From Paracoccaceae bacterium (GTDB lineage: Bacteria > Pseudomonadota > Alphaproteobacteria > Rhodobacterales > Rhodobacteraceae): a stretch of 48,849 nucleotides of DNA. The position numbers were made by a program, and so were the translations under genes. The stretch's first letter is position 1; each line of letters begins with the position of its first letter. Shown piece by piece: positions 8,513-17,367 of the stretch. The notes under the pieces are model-generated. The model ran no database searches. It was not told where the DNA came from and worked only from the letters and a program-made list of their open reading frames with translations. Location: positions 1-48,849 of the forward strand of contig JAPPHA010000046.1 in assembly GCA_028874915.1 (NCBI GenBank), given 5' to 3'.

Positions 8513-9600
8513 ACGTCAAGACCATCCTCGTCGTTGAAGACGAAGAACGCATGATCGCCCTCACGAACGACGCGCTCAAAGACTGGAACAAAGCCAACGA
8601 GGCGAATTACAGATTCTTCGAAGCTGTAATTGCGAAGAGTCCTGACGGGGCGAAAGAAGAACTCTTCTTCAGTAAGATTGACTGTGCGCTGATCGATCTG
8701 CGTCTGCCGCCGGATGACCACACGAAGAAATCTGACGCGGATAATGGAAACAGATTGGCAGCCGAATTGCTGGGCAAGACCGGCATCCCGGTTGCCATTA
8801 TCTCAGGTCATCCTGGCGAGGCCGATCCAGATCTGGTTGACGGTGAGACCGTGAAGGTATTCGCTAAGGCGGACGATGGATATGAACAGGCTGTAAGCTG
8901 GTTGGCCGAGCAATGGGAACTGATGGACGCCTTGCGAGCTGTCCGTGAAATGCTGGAGCAGTCAACCGCGGAAGTTTTTGCCCGCAGGATCTGGCCGAAC
9001 TGGTCAGCAATGGCAGACGCCATCGGGCACAATGGTGAAAGGTTGGCCACAGTGATTGCGCGGCAGTATGCCAGCCACACTGCGGAGTTTCTTGGCCAGG
9101 GCGGCGAAGACTGGCACCCGTTCGAAACCTACATTGTTCCGTCCTACATCGCTGACAGGGCGCATACCGGCGACATATTCGCCCTTGACTGTGTCTGGTG
9201 GATCGTTCTGACGCCTCAATGCGATATGGCAACGGGCAAGGTTCCGAATGTGTTGCTTGCGAAGTGTTCGTTGGGCGTTGAAGGATGGGAAGGAAGACTG
9301 AAGGCCTTGGGGGACGCCGCGAGCAATGCGCAAAAGCAAAGGGCAGCCAAGTTCTTTCGTGACCTGGTGAATCAGAACCTGCCCCCTTCGAAACACTTTC
9401 TGCCCCCCGTTTCAGGACAATCTCAGCCTCTCCTTGTGCAGTTCGGTGAGATTCAGACGATGCCATTGGATGAACTGAACCAAGTCCTTGATGCAAGAGT
9501 CGCCTCTGTTTCGCCACCTTTCCTGGGCAACCTAATTCAGAGATTTGGTGCGTTCATGAGTCGGACCGGCCAGCCAAACATAAATGTCGAGCATCTGTGA
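8509..9600 (+). CDS. Receiver-domain protein with unknown C-terminal domain
   Basis: The product has 363 residues. Residues 1-130 form a response-regulator receiver: ILVVEDEE with acidic Glu10/Asp11, predicted phospho-acceptor Asp63 in CALIDLRLPP, Ser99 in AIISGHPG, and Lys120 in VKVFAKADD (Ala follows Lys where most receivers have Pro). Residues 150-363 match no DNA-binding output domain that I know. They include FETYIVPSYIADRAHTGDIF and VWWIVLTPQCDMATGK (about 229-244). The TPQCD motif recalls T-x-x-CD motifs in uncharacterised proteins of restriction islands. The start codon overlaps the kinase stop by ATGA, so the two are translationally coupled. With no helix-turn-helix visible, the C-terminal part may be an effector or an adaptor. 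Confidence 0.8.
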   Translation: MNVKTILVVEDEERMIALTNDALKDWNKANEANYRFFEAVIAKSPDGAKEELFFSKIDCALIDLRLPPDDHTKKSDADNGNRLAAELLGKTGIPVAIISGHPGEADPDLVDGETVKVFAKADDGYEQAVSWLAEQWELMDALRAVREMLEQSTAEVFARRIWPNWSAMADAIGHNGERLATVIARQYASHTAEFLGQGGEDWHPFETYIVPSYIADRAHTGDIFALDCVWWIVLTPQCDMATGKVPNVLLAKCSLGVEGWEGRLKALGDAASNAQKQRAAKFFRDLVNQNLPPSKHFLPPVSGQSQPLLVQFGEIQTMPLDELNQVLDARVASVSPPFLGNLIQRFGAFMSRTGQPNINVEHL

Positions 9601-9832
9601 GAGGTGAATTGGCGGCGACAAGGACAGGAGGTCGCAAAAGTCCATTTCTGCAATCACACGATGAAACGAGAGACAGACTTGGGATGCTTCACCTCCTGTT
9701 TGCTGCCGGGAAGTGGCATCGGTTCATTGGTACCGTCATGCAGTCCCGTCTTCCATTCAACTTCCCTTCGCCGAGAGTTCAGTGACCTGCAGAGAGCAAG
9801 TGAGCCAAACTTTCTGCATGGCTGCCATCGAT

Positions 9833-10426
9833 TCAACTGTCCTTTGGGGAATCTTGGACGCGAAAAGCTCGACAGTTGGATTGCCCACTGCGACGGAGGT
9901 CGGGTGACCGTCGCCGTTCGCTTTCCTGAAGGCTCTTTCGGAGTTTGCGGGTCTGCATGACAAGCTTCTCCATTTCGTCGAGGCGGTCTTCCCCGATCAG
10001 TTCGTTTCGCTTGTGGGTAGCGAGGATCCAGGCGTATCGAAACGTTCGCTCGATCAGTGGCGCAAGCGAAGCGATGATCACGGTGGAGTGATCGGCGGCG
10101 TTGCCCCGCGGGATCGCCTGAAGATTGAAGCGGACGAACTCCGCGACGGGAATGCCGTTGCGCTCGGCGGCCGCCTTGACCCCCGTTCACTCGGAATCGG
10201 AAAAGCGGATGCCGTGCGTTCGGCGCAGTCCGGGTTTGTCCGGGGAAGGAGTCCCGGTCGACTGCGGCTCGTCTTGGTCGGTTTCGGTCACGCCTGCGTT
10301 CCTCTCAGCGGCTGGAATCATGAGGTGCAGGATTCCGCCACATATGGGAGTCATGCAATCCGTTTGTCGCCGTTGCCGCCGGATGGCGGCATCACAGGCC
10401 AGATCTTCAGGTCTGCCAAGGGTCAT
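9833..10426 (-). pseudogene. Ribbon-helix-helix (MobC-like) protein, broken by TGA
   Basis: The minus-strand frame reads RRTHGIRFSDSE, TGA (10187-10189), TGVKAAAERNGIPVAEFVRF, then IIASLAPLIERTFRYAWILA and a basic C-terminus. The G-I-R-F-S-D-x-E-W start and the A-E-F-V-R helix are typical of ribbon-helix-helix proteins related to plasmid mobilisation accessory factors. The TGA replaces the expected Trp (TGG), and both halves are in the same frame. The full product would be about 197 residues. It is probably a relic of a plasmid or integrative element. The family link is from motif memory, and the mobilisation role is an inference. Confidence 0.5.
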
Positions 10427-10552
10427 GGTGCGATGTGCGGTCGGAGTTCTTGATCACAATGAGGATGCTTCTATGTTCGGCTTGAAGAGGAGTCTGGACC
10501 ATGGCTCTCCTTGGCGCAGGCGTCCGGTTGGGTACCTTGAACCGCGCATGGA

Positions 10553-11212
10553 ATGAGTGCGTCTTTACCGATTGCTTGTACGAAGCCGAGGACAGCAAAT
10601 GGGCCAAAAAATATTGACGGCCCATCGGTCGGAATACTGACCTATGGCTCTCTGATTTTCGATCCCAAGTGCGAGATCAAGGATGGCCGTATCCGCACCA
10701 TCCACGACGTAATGACGCCTTTTCACGTAGAATTCGTACGCAGCAGCAACAAACGTGGCGGGGCGCCTACGCTCGTTCCCGTCATGACCGCCGAAACGTG
10801 TGTCAAGGGCAAGGTTTTTGTGATAAAATTCGATGAGGAGGCCACTGACGTCCTGGACCGCCGGGAGATCAACAAGGTCTGCACGGGCAAGAGATTTCCA
10901 AGGCACAGGGTTGCGAACGAAAAGAGGGTCATTGTCGAACGTCTGACAGAATTCGCGGGTCTGGAAGTCGTCCTCTACACGCAGACCGCCGCCAACATCG
11001 AACCGATTACAGCGGAAGAGTTCGCCGAACTTGCCATCAAGAGCGTCCACAAGAAAGGTCCTCCCTACGACGGTATCAACTGCCTGATTGATGCAAAGAA
11101 ACACGGTATCGTAACGGCCTTGTCTCCCGGCTATGAGGCCGCGATCCTGCAACGCCTGGGATGCGGGACGCTAAAGGAAGCGTTGGTACCAGCTCTGGAC
11201 TCAAGTGCTTGA
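10553..11212 (+). CDS. Gamma-glutamylcyclotransferase-fold protein
   Basis: The product has 219 residues. The GGCT-like fold is suggested by VGILTYGSLIFDP (glycine-rich YGSL loop, Tyr31-Leu34) and VFVIKFDEEATDVLDRREI, where Glu105 matches the catalytic Glu position in D-x-x-E segments of the family. Known relatives release 5-oxoproline from gamma-glutamyl compounds. This protein is longer and diverged, so the substrate is unknown. The first 25 residues look extra, so the start is uncertain; no strong ribosome binding site precedes ATG 10553. It converges on the MORC pseudogene on the other strand. Similar proteins sit as cargo in genomic islands, but I have no direct link to defence. Confidence 0.6.
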   Translation: MSASLPIACTKPRTANGPKNIDGPSVGILTYGSLIFDPKCEIKDGRIRTIHDVMTPFHVEFVRSSNKRGGAPTLVPVMTAETCVKGKVFVIKFDEEATDVLDRREINKVCTGKRFPRHRVANEKRVIVERLTEFAGLEVVLYTQTAANIEPITAEEFAELAIKSVHKKGPPYDGINCLIDAKKHGIVTALSPGYEAAILQRLGCGTLKEALVPALDSSA

Positions 11213-11250
11213 TGAACCGCGGAACGTAAGTGGTTGTCGCCACTCTCCAG

Positions 11251-12439
11251 TTAACGGCATGAACGCAGCGAAATCAGGCATACAGTTCCATGTACGGCGA
11301 TCAGCACCGCCATTCCCGCCGCGCAGTTCGCGGTTGCCGACAGCGGCACAAGCCACTGGGCCGGTGCTTGCCCGCGACTTCGAAGGATGTACCTCATAGA
11401 CGACGTGATAATTCGCAAGTCTTCCGTTCCAATCTCGGAAGACTTGACTTCCTCCGGACTGGCACTGACATCGACATGCAAAGCCTCCAGAGGAAAGGTC
11501 GAGGCCAACAGGCGAAGTGTCCGCTCGAATTCGCGCGTTCTTGTCGGATCGAGATCGTCCCTGAAAGTACCAAGTACGGGATGTTCCTCGTCAATCCGAA
11601 AGGAGATGTGGTTCTTGTCCTGCACTCGCCTCCAGGCGGGAAGTCGACTGGCTTCGGTCAGCTTGGCACCACGACCGGCAAAAGTTCGACGGGACGGGAC
11701 ACCAATACGTTCGATGATCCTGCGAAGTCGTTCGCGGACGGGTGCCGGCGGCTGCGCGGAGGCCTTTTTCACGTCAATCTTCCAGTCGGCGTCGAGGATA
11801 TTGGGAATGTCGATGCCGACACGAGTGAGCTTTGTCAGGTCCAGCTGCCGGGCGCGTCGGAACCATGTGCCGTGAACGATCAGGCGTCGATTGCGGTAAA
11901 GATAAAATCCCTGATTGCTGACATAGCCCTCGGGACCGGCGTACCTCTTCCGATCGTGAGCAGTGACTTTGTCATGGTGTGGCAGGGTAACCGGCCATAT
12001 CCTGATCTCGCCGCTGTCGAAGCACATCGTCTCTTGCTGGTGGTGCTGGGTTGCCGGATGGTCCGAATGAAAGGGATCGAATGGCCGCAATTCGCGATCG
12101 TTCATCGAGATCGCCAGATGCCTGCCTTCCCGACCGGAGAGGAAGCGGTGAAAGACGAACTCCACGTGCTTTGCCACTTCGTCAAGCTGTCGCACGAAAT
12201 CGTGCCTGCCATCCTGTCGGTCAGGACTGATGAGACGATCGAGTTTTCCCCAGACAACCAGAATGCCGTCATCTTACAGTCGTTCTGACCAGCGAACACG
12301 GTCGACACTGTCCGGGATTTCGACGACCCATCGGTCTCTCTCCGCAACTTTGTCGAGATCCCATGTCGCGGAGGCTCTACACGAGGGAAGACGCGCGTGG
12401 CGTGAGCTCCAGTTCTTGTTGTCGAGGATCTTCTGTCAT
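11251..12439 (-). pseudogene. MORC-type GHKL ATPase gene, internally deleted and nonsense-broken
   Basis: The gene begins with ATGA overlapping the methyltransferase stop: MTEDPRQQELELTPRASSLV, then TAG (12377-12379), then SLRDMG, the typical start of restriction-associated MORC ATPases. There the sequence jumps frame into WDLDKVAERDRWVVE. The whole ATPase core (N, G1 and G2 boxes, over 100 residues) is missing at about 12360-12366. A second stop, TAA at 12274-12276, follows RVRWSERL. The rest is open and well preserved: LSGREGRHLAISMNDRELRP, LPHHDKV, GFYLYRNRRLIVHGTWF (the S5/transducer-like part), then a C-terminal tail ending near 11251. It cannot make an active ATPase. In intact relatives the gene sits in an operon with a C5 methyltransferase, Vsr, Z1 and nuclease genes. 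Confidence 0.8.
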
Positions 12440-14085
12440 GAGCCGCCTGTGCTCCCGAGCGGGATGGGGATCGGCTCGTTACCGGGCCGCCGGACGGTGT
12501 TCGTCGACCGGCCGGCCAGATCCTGATCGACGGCGGAATCCTGATGATCCAGCACCTCAATGATTCCTCGTGCGATCTGACTCGCGAGATAGGGTGGGAC
12601 GGCATTGCCAACCTGCACATACTGCTGCGTGCGACTCCCGTGAAAGAAGTAGTTGTCGGGAAACGTCTGAAGGCGGGCAGCCTCGCGGACCGTGAGGCTG
12701 CGGCACTGGGCAGGGTCGGGGTGAATGAAGTAGTGCCCGTCCTTCGAAATGTGACTCGTGATCGTGGTGGAAGGATGATCGGGCAGTTGAACCCGGAAGC
12801 GATCGTCAAACTTGCCCGTATTCCAGCTTCTGTGCCTGGCGGCTAGCGCTTGCGGGAAGTCACGGGCCCTTGGCGACCTGCCGGAGGCAAATGCGTAGGC
12901 GGCGGCGTAGAGATATCGGGCGAGATCCTCGTCGATATGCCCCCTGGTCTCGTTGTTGGGCAGCCGAGTGAGGTTGGGGTCAATGATCCACTCGCACAAG
13001 GCGGAAGGGCACGTATCGGGGAAGCCGGTGTTCCCCTGCACCTCACGAACAGGCAGCGCTGGGCCCGACGTCGACCCCAAGGCACGATCCAGCGCCACGC
13101 GGAACTTTCGCTCCGTTTCTGACGCCATGGAGGGCATGTTCCGAAGAGCGAGCCGGTGCGCCTTTTTCAGGACCTGCTGCCACGAGAAGTCGTCGTCGTC
13201 GCAGCTGAGCCGGCTGCGAAGCATTGGCATTGCGCCGATGATGTCATGCACCGAGGCCGTGCGATCACTTTGATCGAGTGCTCGTGGGAAATCGCTTCGC
13301 AAGGTGGCAGCCACGTCCCGACGAATGCAGACGACAAATACTCGGTGACGTTTCTGCGGGATGCCGTGCTCCTCCGCACGAACGAGGAAGTCCTTCGGGT
13401 CTAGCCCGTCCTGCCATGGTCGGCCTGCATGGAGAGGGGCTAGGGAATAAAGACGGTATCGGTCCCTTCCCCCCGCATTTGCGAGGGAGTCCAACACGTC
13501 GGAAAATATCGGTCTGCCGCCGTGCCGGGCCGAGAGCAAGCCTCTGACATTTTCCATGACCGCGACGGCCGGCTGCAGCTGCCGCAGCACCTTTGCGTAT
13601 TCCAGATAGAGCGATTGCCGTTTATCGTTCGACGGGTCGTAGAGGGCGTTGCTGGCGTTCCGGGCTCTTCCCGCCACCGAATAGGACTGACAGGGGGGAC
13701 CGCCAAGGAGAACGGTCCTGCCGCCGAACATGGCACGAATCTTCGCAATCCGCTGTCGGACGAAGGAACTCGCGTCGGAATTGCCCAACGTTAGACACCG
13801 AGTTTCGTCGGAAGCTTCCTGCCACTCACGCGGGTATAGGCTGGCCCAGTCGGGTTCGTGAGATATCTTCCCGTTTAGAAAATTGTAGTATTCCGTCGGA
13901 AGTCCTGACGGGAACTTTCGGAGGAAGCCGCGCAACAGCAGCGTGCTATAGGCTGTCGGCTCCATTTCGACCGAGAGCACGATACGGAAGCGAGAACGCC
14001 CACGACAGTCCTTGAAGGAGGCAAAGCCCTCGGCAAGGCCACCGGGGCCGGAGAAGAGATCGACCACGGGTACGCAGTCAGTCAT
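12436..14085 (-). CDS. DNA (cytosine-5)-methyltransferase, restriction-operon type
   Basis: The product is an intact 549-residue enzyme that transfers methyl from SAM to C5 of cytosine. Motif I is VVDLFSGPGGLAEGF (residues 7-21), motif IV GGPPCQSYS with catalytic Cys132, motif VI MENVRG (Glu178), motif VIII QKRHRVFV (244-251), motif IX SLTVREAARLQTFP (463-476) and motif X QVGNAVPP (491-498). It is longer than Dcm, with an extended target-recognition region (about 260-450), as in MORC/Vsr-linked methyltransferases. Its stop overlaps the start of the MORC pseudogene by ATGA. The vsr gene starts 271 bases away in the opposite direction. All motifs are present, so it is probably active. With its partners gone it may act as an orphan methyltransferase. 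Confidence 0.9.
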   Translation of the reverse strand: MTDCVPVVDLFSGPGGLAEGFASFKDCRGRSRFRIVLSVEMEPTAYSTLLLRGFLRKFPSGLPTEYYNFLNGKISHEPDWASLYPREWQEASDETRCLTLGNSDASSFVRQRIAKIRAMFGGRTVLLGGPPCQSYSVAGRARNASNALYDPSNDKRQSLYLEYAKVLRQLQPAVAVMENVRGLLSARHGGRPIFSDVLDSLANAGGRDRYRLYSLAPLHAGRPWQDGLDPKDFLVRAEEHGIPQKRHRVFVVCIRRDVAATLRSDFPRALDQSDRTASVHDIIGAMPMLRSRLSCDDDDFSWQQVLKKAHRLALRNMPSMASETERKFRVALDRALGSTSGPALPVREVQGNTGFPDTCPSALCEWIIDPNLTRLPNNETRGHIDEDLARYLYAAAYAFASGRSPRARDFPQALAARHRSWNTGKFDDRFRVQLPDHPSTTITSHISKDGHYFIHPDPAQCRSLTVREAARLQTFPDNYFFHGSRTQQYVQVGNAVPPYLASQIARGIIEVLDHQDSAVDQDLAGRSTNTVRRPGNEPIPIPLGSTGGS

Positions 14086-14356
14086 GGCAGGGATGTCTCA
14101 GATCGGCATGATGAAAGGTGATCGCCGAGTGGCCAATGGCGCGGCGTGAACCGCGTGCGGTAAGATACGAAATCGGCGTGCGAAGCTGGACTTGATCCAT
14201 GAGGTTCGTGTCAAGAATTCTTATCGTTGTTCTCGGCAGCCTAGATCCGGATCGGGCTGTGGTTCGCACGATAACGGCATCTTCCTTGATCGCCTCCAAC
14301 ATGCATTGTGGAAAGCGCACACGGCTCCGTTCCTTCCATGCGAAACAGGATAGCCC
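14086..14356. promoter_or_regulatory. Divergent intergenic region between methyltransferase and vsr
   Basis: These 271 bases separate two divergent starts and must hold both promoters if the genes are transcribed. It includes an AGGA eight bases before the vsr ATG. I could not assign -35/-10 boxes with confidence, and no clear operator palindrome was noticed. Confidence 0.35.
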
Positions 14357-14812
14357 ATGATAGATATAGTTGATCGAGCCGTTCGGTCGCGAATGATGGC
14401 CGGAATTGGCAGCAAGGACACGAAACCGGAGTTGGTGCTTCGCCGCACGCTCCACGCACGCGGTCTCAGATACCGTCTTCACGACCGGAAGCTGCCGGGG
14501 ACGCCGGACCTGGTCTTCCGTCGGTTCAGAGCTGTCTGTTTCGTGCATGGCTGCTTCTGGCATCGTCATCAGGAATGTCCATATGCGACCGTCCCCACCA
14601 CACGGCGGGAATTTTGGCAAGCGAAATTCAGGGGCAACGTGGCGCGGGACCGTCGGGTGAGAGAGGAGCTGCTGGACTCCGGGTGGCGGGTGGCAATCGT
14701 CTGGGAATGTGCATTGCGCGCTGGGCGGGCGAAGCGAACTTCATTGCGACTCGATCATTGGCTACATGGTGAAGAACGATTCTTCGAGACCATCATGGAC
14801 TGGGATCAATAG
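14357..14812 (+). CDS. vsr: Very short patch repair endonuclease Vsr
   Basis: Vsr nicks DNA 5' of the T in T:G mismatches left by deamination of 5-methylcytosine. The 151-residue frame is full length. It starts with RAVRSRMMAGIGSKDTKPEL, the typical Vsr opening, then GTPDLVF with Asp51, FVHGCFWHRH with His64, Phe67-Trp68 and His69, and ends with WRVAIVWECAL. Asp51, His64, Phe67, Trp68 and His69 fall at the same numbers as in the E. coli enzyme. AGGA precedes the ATG. It is usually co-transcribed with its methyltransferase; here it is divergent from methyltransferase 1. Intact Vsr alongside an intact C5 methyltransferase suggests that methylation is still taking place. Confidence 0.9.
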   Translation: MIDIVDRAVRSRMMAGIGSKDTKPELVLRRTLHARGLRYRLHDRKLPGTPDLVFRRFRAVCFVHGCFWHRHQECPYATVPTTRREFWQAKFRGNVARDRRVREELLDSGWRVAIVWECALRAGRAKRTSLRLDHWLHGEERFFETIMDWDQ

Positions 14813-15385
14813 TGCCGACGACGGAGACCGCCTGGAGCTCCCCTCTAGCGCATCAAACAAGTTGAGAGTCAGGGGTGCCCGGGCCCGGATCCTAGCGTCG
14901 ACGTGCCGGAGAGTCGCCAATTCTGCAGGGACCGCGATCGCATTTATCACTGTGGCGCCCGCCATGGACCATCCCGCTTCGCTGATCCGGGATCAGCCGG
15001 TCAAATGCCAGACGGTGTCCACGGACCGGTACGAGTGAGTCGTTGCGTGCAGTGTTGCTGGAGGCGTGGATCGCGGTCTGGGAATGGCCTCCTCCTGACG
15101 GGTTCTGGACTGGCGGGAATATTCCGGCAGTGCGAATTCGATCGCTAAGGGGGCGACGCAACTGGCAGCGCGTGGAGTATGGGCCGGAGATTTTGTTCTG
15201 TCGTGGGATTGGCAGCAGAGGTGCCGAACTAGGCGCCATCGGATTTGTTTGGGTCGCAGGCTTCAAAAATCTCCTCGTTTCCCGCTTGATGAGCCTTCAA
15301 TCGCATTTTCTTGCTGCGGCATCCGGGCCAGAGTTTATCTGGCCGCCATGCTGTGAAATCTTCCGGATGACCAGTTCTGCTTTGG
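14813..15385. other. Intergenic, about 570 bases, nothing identified
   Basis: This stretch lies between vsr and the 3' end of the NotI-like gene. It holds an odd near-perfect dyad, CTGATCCGGGATCAG (near 14981-14995), but no coding frame I can recognise. It may contain the transcription ends of the converging genes. Confidence 0.3.
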
Positions 15386-16337
15386 TCACGATACGTGGAT
15401 TTCTGCAATGGCATTTGCTTCACCAAGCTTATCATTGAGAATGTCCGCTGTCGGCACGATCGGTGCATTTAGGAGTTCGGCCCAACATGCTTCGCCCTGT
15501 CGGGATGTGATTGGCCCCGAATACAACCGAACGTCATTGGGATCATCTATGTTTGCGGAGACAACATTCACTTCGCTCGTTAGCCATTCCGGCGAGTGCA
15601 AATCGTCAAGCCTAAGCCCCGTGTTGGATCGGATGTAGTCCATCAGCGCGTCTTGAACGACCCATATTGTCAGACCTCCCCAAGCATTCGCGATTTGCGA
15701 CTTAACAATCATTTGCGACGCCATCCTGGCCCAGACCTGCCGAATGTTAACTCCAGGCGCACCGCCGCGCTCCTGCAAATTGCCTTCCGCATACAGCACG
15801 GCATCACAAAAGGCGCTTTGAATGTCCTTCCGCTCTTTTTTTGTTGCCGCCGGATGTTGATGCTGTCATGACTTCAACGATCACTGGCGGCGTTTTGTCT
15901 GCCTTGAGAACGTAATCCAGCCGATAGTTCAGCTTTTGATCAGCCGTCCGGAAAGAGACGGTTATCTCTGACCAAATGCGAACGACATCACCAGACTGAA
16001 AGCGAGCCAAGTTCAGGATGCGTGACAACAAATGGCTTTGTTGTAGCGAAGGTACTTGCGCATCAAACGTCAAGAGACGGCGTGGACAAATAGCCCAGTT
16101 TCGAACGCTGGCCACAGAACATACGCCGCATGGAATGTAGCCGTCTTTTTGTCCTACCGACCGGTCATAGAACGGAGCCAAAGGCCGATCGGAAGCCGGC
16201 CATCTTGCCATGTCCCGGTTGCCTCCGCCATCGCACTGCTTGCCAGACATGTGTGGACATTGTGCCAACCTGAATCGACTTCGCTGTTCGCCACTACCAG
16301 TGAGTGCTTCACCAAACAGCTCGTAGACTACAGGCAC
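15386..16337 (-). pseudogene. NotI-like type II restriction endonuclease, one-base frameshift
   Basis: The first part (177 codons) runs from GTG 16335-16337, overlapping the methyltransferase stop. It has Cys27, Cys35, Cys70, Cys73 and Cys84 (QCPH, KQC, IPCGVC, AICP), which fits the iron-binding Cys cluster known for NotI. A PD-(D/E)XK-like core follows: Asp141 in NYRLDYVL and Glu155 in VIVEVM. NotI has Glu-x-Gln at the last site; here Met157 replaces Gln. At a run of seven T (plus strand 15836-15842) the frame shifts. Removing one base joins it to ERKDIQSAFCDAVLYAEG and the well-kept C-terminal half (GVNIRQVWARMASQMIVKSQ). The joined protein would be about 316 residues. It pairs with methyltransferase 2 as a dead restriction-modification system. 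The NotI link is from pattern recognition. Confidence 0.65.
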
Positions 16338-17367
16338 AATGCAGACCTTACGCTCGCCGCGACGACTCTGGATAACGGTGGAGGTACGGCATTGGCAACC
16401 TGCCTATGCTGGTCCAAATCTTTAACCACCCCGGTTCGGCGGCGTATCGGCCCCTCAAGAACGTGATCATCCGGGAACCCCTGAATTCGAGCCGCTTCTC
16501 TAGGCGTGATGTAGCGATTTTCCGTTGGGTGGTACAATGCTTCGCCACACCGCAACGTCAGTGACGGCTTAGTTCGATCCAGTCGGCGAAATTTCGTTGA
16601 GTCTTTCGGTGTGAGACGTTTCACCACGTCTGATGGTGCGCCTTCGGCTTTCGACAGCCAAAGCCCCTCCGGCACGAATGAAATTCTGTATCTGTCCCGT
16701 TCCGGCGTGATGTCGACATGATTGGGTACCAATGGTTCGCAATCGGGCGGCACGGCATTTGGCAAATCATCCAAGGCATTACCCGCCGTCAAGGGTTCAA
16801 TATTTCTTTCTGGCTCAGGGAAAGAGAAAGATTGTCCAATCGGCACGGCGACAATAACCGCACGTTTCTGCTTTGCGGCACACCGTAATCCAACGCGTTG
16901 AGAATGCTCGCATGCGTTTCGTAGCCAATGGACAGAAACGAATCACTCATAACATCAAGAACGGTCATTCCGTCTGCCGCTTGCGCATCAAGAAACTTCG
17001 GCACCTGTTCAAGCATGATGGCGGCAGGTCGCAGCACTTCCGCAAACCGCACCATCTCGAATGCAAGACGGCCCCTAGGATCAAGCAGGCCGCGCTTGTG
17101 ACCTATTTGGCTGAACGGCTGACAGGGCGGACCGCCGTGCAAGAGTGCTACATCACCGACCGTCAGGCCAAGAGCGTCCACCGTTCGTTGAGGGTCCAGT
17201 GCCCGCACATCCACTTGCCAAATCGCCGTTCGTGCGGAATTTCGGCGCAGCGTAGATGCGCAATGCGGGTCCATCTCTATTGAACAAACATTGTCGAAGC
17301 CCGCTTTGCCAACTCCGATATCCATGCCCCCTGCACCGGAAAACAGGGAAATTGACTTGGGCTTCAC
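16328..17367 (-). pseudogene. DNA (cytosine-5)-methyltransferase 2, one-base frameshift
   Basis: I chose GTG 17367, preceded by AGGGG; the open frame extends to 17430. Motif I is SLFSGAGGMDIGV and motif IV is GGPPCQPFSQIG with the catalytic Cys. Motif VI reads MLEQVPKF (Gln replaces the usual Asn). Motif VIII begins YGVPQSR, then frameshifts at the TTT run at 16865-16867 (plus strand). Adding one A restores KRAVIVAVPIGQSFSFP. The second frame holds motif IX (YITPREAARIQGFPDDH) and motif X (QVANAVPPP). The joined protein is about 345 residues, normal for a type II C5 methyltransferase. The stop overlaps the NotI-like start by about 10 bases, so they formed an operon. Loss of the methylase would be harmless only if the nuclease was also dead, which it appears to be. 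Confidence 0.85.

Noticed and set aside
14078-14620. 180-codon minus-strand frame over the vsr promoter region
   Set aside because: Overlaps vsr antisense and the methyltransferase start; has no domain and looks like a shadow.
15836-15842. Programmed -1 frameshift site in the NotI-like gene
   Set aside because: The needed shift is +1 relative to the first frame, and the A-run is not in the X-XXY-YYZ phase for -1 slippage. A one-base insertion is simpler.
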